Assembly: GCA_902768785.1 (NCBI GenBank)
Contig: CACXMM010000021.1
Span: forward strand, 1 to 53,397
Reading direction: 5' to 3'
From: an uncultured Prevotellaceae bacterium
GTDB lineage: Bacteria > Bacteroidota > Bacteroidia > Bacteroidales > Bacteroidaceae
DNA length: 53,397 nucleotides
Positions 50,961-53,397 of this stretch are shown one piece after another (the stretch's first letter is position 1; every line of letters starts with the position of its first letter). The translations under genes and the position numbers were made by a program. A model generated the notes under the pieces. That model did no database searches and was not told the origin of the DNA. It saw only the letters and a list, made by a program, of their open reading frames with translations.

Positions 50961-53261
50961 ATGAGAAGAGCATTAATCAAGTTCTTGTGGATAGCACTGG
51001 CAAGTGTGTTTGGCATCGTTCTTATCGCCTTTATCGCAATATGGAACGGATGGGTTGGGTATATGCCTGATATGGAAGACCTTCAGAACCCGATCAGCAG
51101 GTCGGCGTCACAGATATTCTCTGCCGATGGAAAGGTGATGGGTACATGGAACGCGTCGCGGGAGAACCGAATCATGGTTGACTATAATAAACTGTCACCG
51201 GATCTGGTCCGGGCTCTGATAGCTACTGAGGATGAACGATTCTATGAACACTCTGGCATTGATTTCATTGCATTAGGCCGTGCGATCGTCAAACGAGGAT
51301 TGATGGGACAGACCAGCGCTGGTGGCGGTAGTACCATTACCCAGCAGCTTGCAAAGCAGCTCTATTCGCAGACGGCAAGAAGCACGCTGGAGCGCGTATT
51401 CCAGAAACCGATCGAGTGGGTGATCTCCATCAAACTGGAGCGAAACTTCACCAAGGAGGAGATTGTGGCGATGTATCTGAACTATTTTGACTTCTTACAT
51501 AATGCGGTGGGAATTAAGACTGCTGCTAATACCTATTTTAATAAGGAACCTCAGGATTTGAACCTCTCGGAGTCGGCTACTTTGATTGGAATGTGTAAGA
51601 ATCCGTCTTTCTTCAATCCTGTAAGATATCCCGAACGCTGTACGGAACGAAGGAACGTGGTGCTGACCCAGATGCTGAAAGCCGGCTATTTATCGAAAGC
51701 TGATTTTGATTCTACACGTGTCAAGCCGATCACGCTGAACTTCCATCGTGCCGACCATAAAGATGGTGTGGCTACTTATTTCAGGGAGTTTCTGCGCCAG
51801 TATATGATGGCTGAGAAACCCGACATGAAACGGTATCCTTCTTGGAACCGCAACCAGTATTTGATCGACTCGGCAGCATGGGTAACCGATCCTCTCTATG
51901 GATGGTGTAATAAGAACAGGAAGAAAAATGGCGAAACGTATAGTATTTACACCGATGGCCTGAAGATCTTTACGACAATCGATACTCGCATGCAGAAGTA
52001 TGCTGAAGAGGCTGTCTATGCTCATGTGGCGAAATACTTGCAGCCAGCATTTAACAAAGAGAACAAGACAAAAGCAAATGCTCCTTTCTCCAGCGCTCTG
52101 ACAGCCAAGGAGGTGAAAGGCATCCTAAACCGCAGTATGATGCAAAGTGAACGCTATCGTGTCATGAAAGCAGCGGGATCTACCGATGAGGAGATCCGGG
52201 AAGCATTCCGTACCCCCGTGGAGATGTCGGTCTTCACCTATGCCGGTGAGAAAGACACGGTGATGTCTCCCATGGATTCCATTCGCTATATTAAGAAGTT
52301 CTTGAGGTCGGGATTTGTGAGCATGGACCCGCATACAGGAGCTGTTAAAGCGTATGTTGGCGGACTGGACTATGAGCATTTCACTTACGACATGGCTTTC
52401 ATGGGAAGAAGACAAGTGGGGTCAACGACGAAACCTTATCTCTATGCCTTGTCTATGGAGAATGGACTGAATCCCTGTGATGTGGCCCCGAATGTACAAA
52501 GGAGCTACGGTAACTGGACCCCAAGAAACGGCAGCCGTGCCCGTTACGGACAGATGGTTACGCTGAAGTGGGGACTGGCACAGTCTAATAACTGGATCTC
52601 TGCATATTTGATGAGTAGAATAAATCCACAGGATTTCTTGAATATCCTGCATCTGTTCGGCATCAATACGCCGGGCATACAACCCAGTATCGTTCTTTGT
52701 CTTGGACCTAATGAGGTAAGCGTGGGAGAGATGGTGAGCGCCTATACAACTTTTGCGAATCATGGTATTCACTGTGCGCCCATGTTCGTGACAAAGATTG
52801 AGGACAACGAAGGGAATGTGCTCGCAGAGTTCCAACCACGTGTCAATGAAGTGATCAGTGACGAAAGTGCTAACAAGATGCTTGTGATGCTGAAAGGTGT
52901 GATCGATGGTGGCACGGGAAGCCGTATGCGTTATAGGTATAACATCGACTGTGAAATGGGAGGCAAAACGGGTACTACGAACAGAAACTCTGATGCATGG
53001 TTCATGGGATTCACTCCTTCGCTGGTAAGCGGTTGCTGGGTAGGTGGAGAAGACCGTGATATCCATTTCGATTCTACGAGTATGGGACAGGGCGCGAATA
53101 TGGCATTGCCTATCTGGGCCTATTATATGAAAAAGGTGTTTGCTGACAAATCTCTGGGGTATGACCCCAATGAGAAATTCGATATTCCTGAAGGCTATAA
53201 TCCATGTGCCTCAAAGGCTGATGAATATGGATTGAATGGTATAGAAGAAGTGTACGAATAA
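50961..53261 (+). CDS. Class A penicillin-binding protein (PBP1A-type)
   Basis: 766 residues. Short tail, one membrane helix (about 5-29), then the glycosyltransferase domain (GT51; ATEDERFYEHSGID and GGGSTITQQLAKQL) and the transpeptidase domain with SxxK (GSTTKPY), SxN (AQSNNW) and KTG (GGKTGTTN). Polymerises and crosslinks peptidoglycan in the periplasm. All catalytic motifs are intact, in contrast to the PBP-like protein at 9976-11163. The longer frame from 50904 would include the promoter and is rejected. Confidence 0.96.
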   Translation: MRRALIKFLWIALASVFGIVLIAFIAIWNGWVGYMPDMEDLQNPISRSASQIFSADGKVMGTWNASRENRIMVDYNKLSPDLVRALIATEDERFYEHSGIDFIALGRAIVKRGLMGQTSAGGGSTITQQLAKQLYSQTARSTLERVFQKPIEWVISIKLERNFTKEEIVAMYLNYFDFLHNAVGIKTAANTYFNKEPQDLNLSESATLIGMCKNPSFFNPVRYPERCTERRNVVLTQMLKAGYLSKADFDSTRVKPITLNFHRADHKDGVATYFREFLRQYMMAEKPDMKRYPSWNRNQYLIDSAAWVTDPLYGWCNKNRKKNGETYSIYTDGLKIFTTIDTRMQKYAEEAVYAHVAKYLQPAFNKENKTKANAPFSSALTAKEVKGILNRSMMQSERYRVMKAAGSTDEEIREAFRTPVEMSVFTYAGEKDTVMSPMDSIRYIKKFLRSGFVSMDPHTGAVKAYVGGLDYEHFTYDMAFMGRRQVGSTTKPYLYALSMENGLNPCDVAPNVQRSYGNWTPRNGSRARYGQMVTLKWGLAQSNNWISAYLMSRINPQDFLNILHLFGINTPGIQPSIVLCLGPNEVSVGEMVSAYTTFANHGIHCAPMFVTKIEDNEGNVLAEFQPRVNEVISDESANKMLVMLKGVIDGGTGSRMRYRYNIDCEMGGKTGTTNRNSDAWFMGFTPSLVSGCWVGGEDRDIHFDSTSMGQGANMALPIWAYYMKKVFADKSLGYDPNEKFDIPEGYNPCASKADEYGLNGIEEVYE

Positions 53262-53299
53262 CAGATAATAAGCCTTGATGACTGTCGCAATTGTTTCTT

Positions 53300-53321
53300 T
53301 TTCTTGATTTGTGTCAAGAAA
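53300..53321 (+). terminator. Possible terminator after the PBP gene
   Basis: TTTCTTGA (53300-53307) and TCAAGAAA (53314-53321) form an 8-base stem with a 6-base loop; a T-rich stretch (ATTTTGTATTTT) follows within about 8 bases. Confidence 0.45.
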
Positions 53322-53363
53322 GATGAAAATTTTGTATTTTGCTGAAAAATAATCGGTAAAATA

Positions 53364-53395
53364 TTTGGTGGGTATTGTTTTTTGACGTACCTTTG
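53364..53395 (+). promoter_or_regulatory. Promoter reading out of the window
   Basis: TTTG (53364-53367), 20 bases, TACCTTTG (53388-53395): a full -33/-7 promoter for a + strand gene beyond the right edge. Confidence 0.7.
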
Positions 53396-53397
53396 CA

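Overview
The window is chromosomal DNA from a Bacteroidales bacterium, most likely a Prevotella-type organism. The evidence is the recurring -7 promoter element TAnnTTTG (often with TTTG about 19-20 bases upstream), absence of strong Shine-Dalgarno sites, a BspA-like surface protein with a Prevotella-style C-terminus, DUF6078-type proteins, and a pyrBI pair typical of the order. Species cannot be fixed from the sequence alone.

Region 1 (1-14.9 kb) is an accessory, regulator-rich stretch. It holds two stand-alone LytTR DNA-binding regulators, a three-gene cassette (histidine kinase, receiver protein, RecB-like PD-(D/E)XK nuclease), a DUF1810 gene with a probable frameshift, a small basic protein, a membrane-anchored PBP-like protein whose catalytic lysines are gone, a radical SAM/B12 protein with an esterase-like partner, a von Willebrand factor A protein and several gene relics. 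Six promoters here carry the same bipartite site: two 9-base direct repeats of the type ATTTCGTAC/ATTTCATAC, starts 21 bases apart. In five of six the inner repeat starts 49-51 bases from the start of the -7 box; in the sixth (kinase cassette) it is 60. This geometry is that of LytTR-family operators, so the region looks like a local LytTR regulon, with both LytTR genes included.

Region 2 (15.3-17.1 kb) is a secreted type-B carboxylesterase and an intergenic segment with a partly duplicated promoter.

Region 3 (17.16-39.37 kb) is a long + strand operon, mostly with overlapping start/stop codons, encoding an aryl-polyene/flexirubin-type type II polyketide/fatty-acid pathway. It has a ketoreductase, three ketosynthase genes (two with degenerate second KS-like domains, one of which has Gln in place of the active-site Cys), two acyl carrier proteins, two hotdog dehydratase-like proteins, a thioesterase, an O-methyltransferase, LpxL-, PlsC- and PlsB-type acyltransferases, a PaaK-like aryl ligase, a GT2 glycosyltransferase, two CrtI-like FAD oxidoreductases, and export genes (SMR/EamA-like, LolA-like, MMPL). 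The likely product is an aryl-polyene glycolipid placed in the outer membrane. The MMPL exporter is fused to a PlsC acyltransferase, and the join is coded by a 4 x 7-base tandem repeat.

Region 4 (39.4-53.4 kb) is mostly housekeeping: tRNA-Cys, glyA (with an upstream array of palindromes at exact 22-base period), a DUF6078 gene, a BspA-like surface protein, a serine hydrolase, a GH51 arabinofuranosidase, pyrB-pyrI followed by a His-rich CobW-type GTPase, and a class A penicillin-binding protein.
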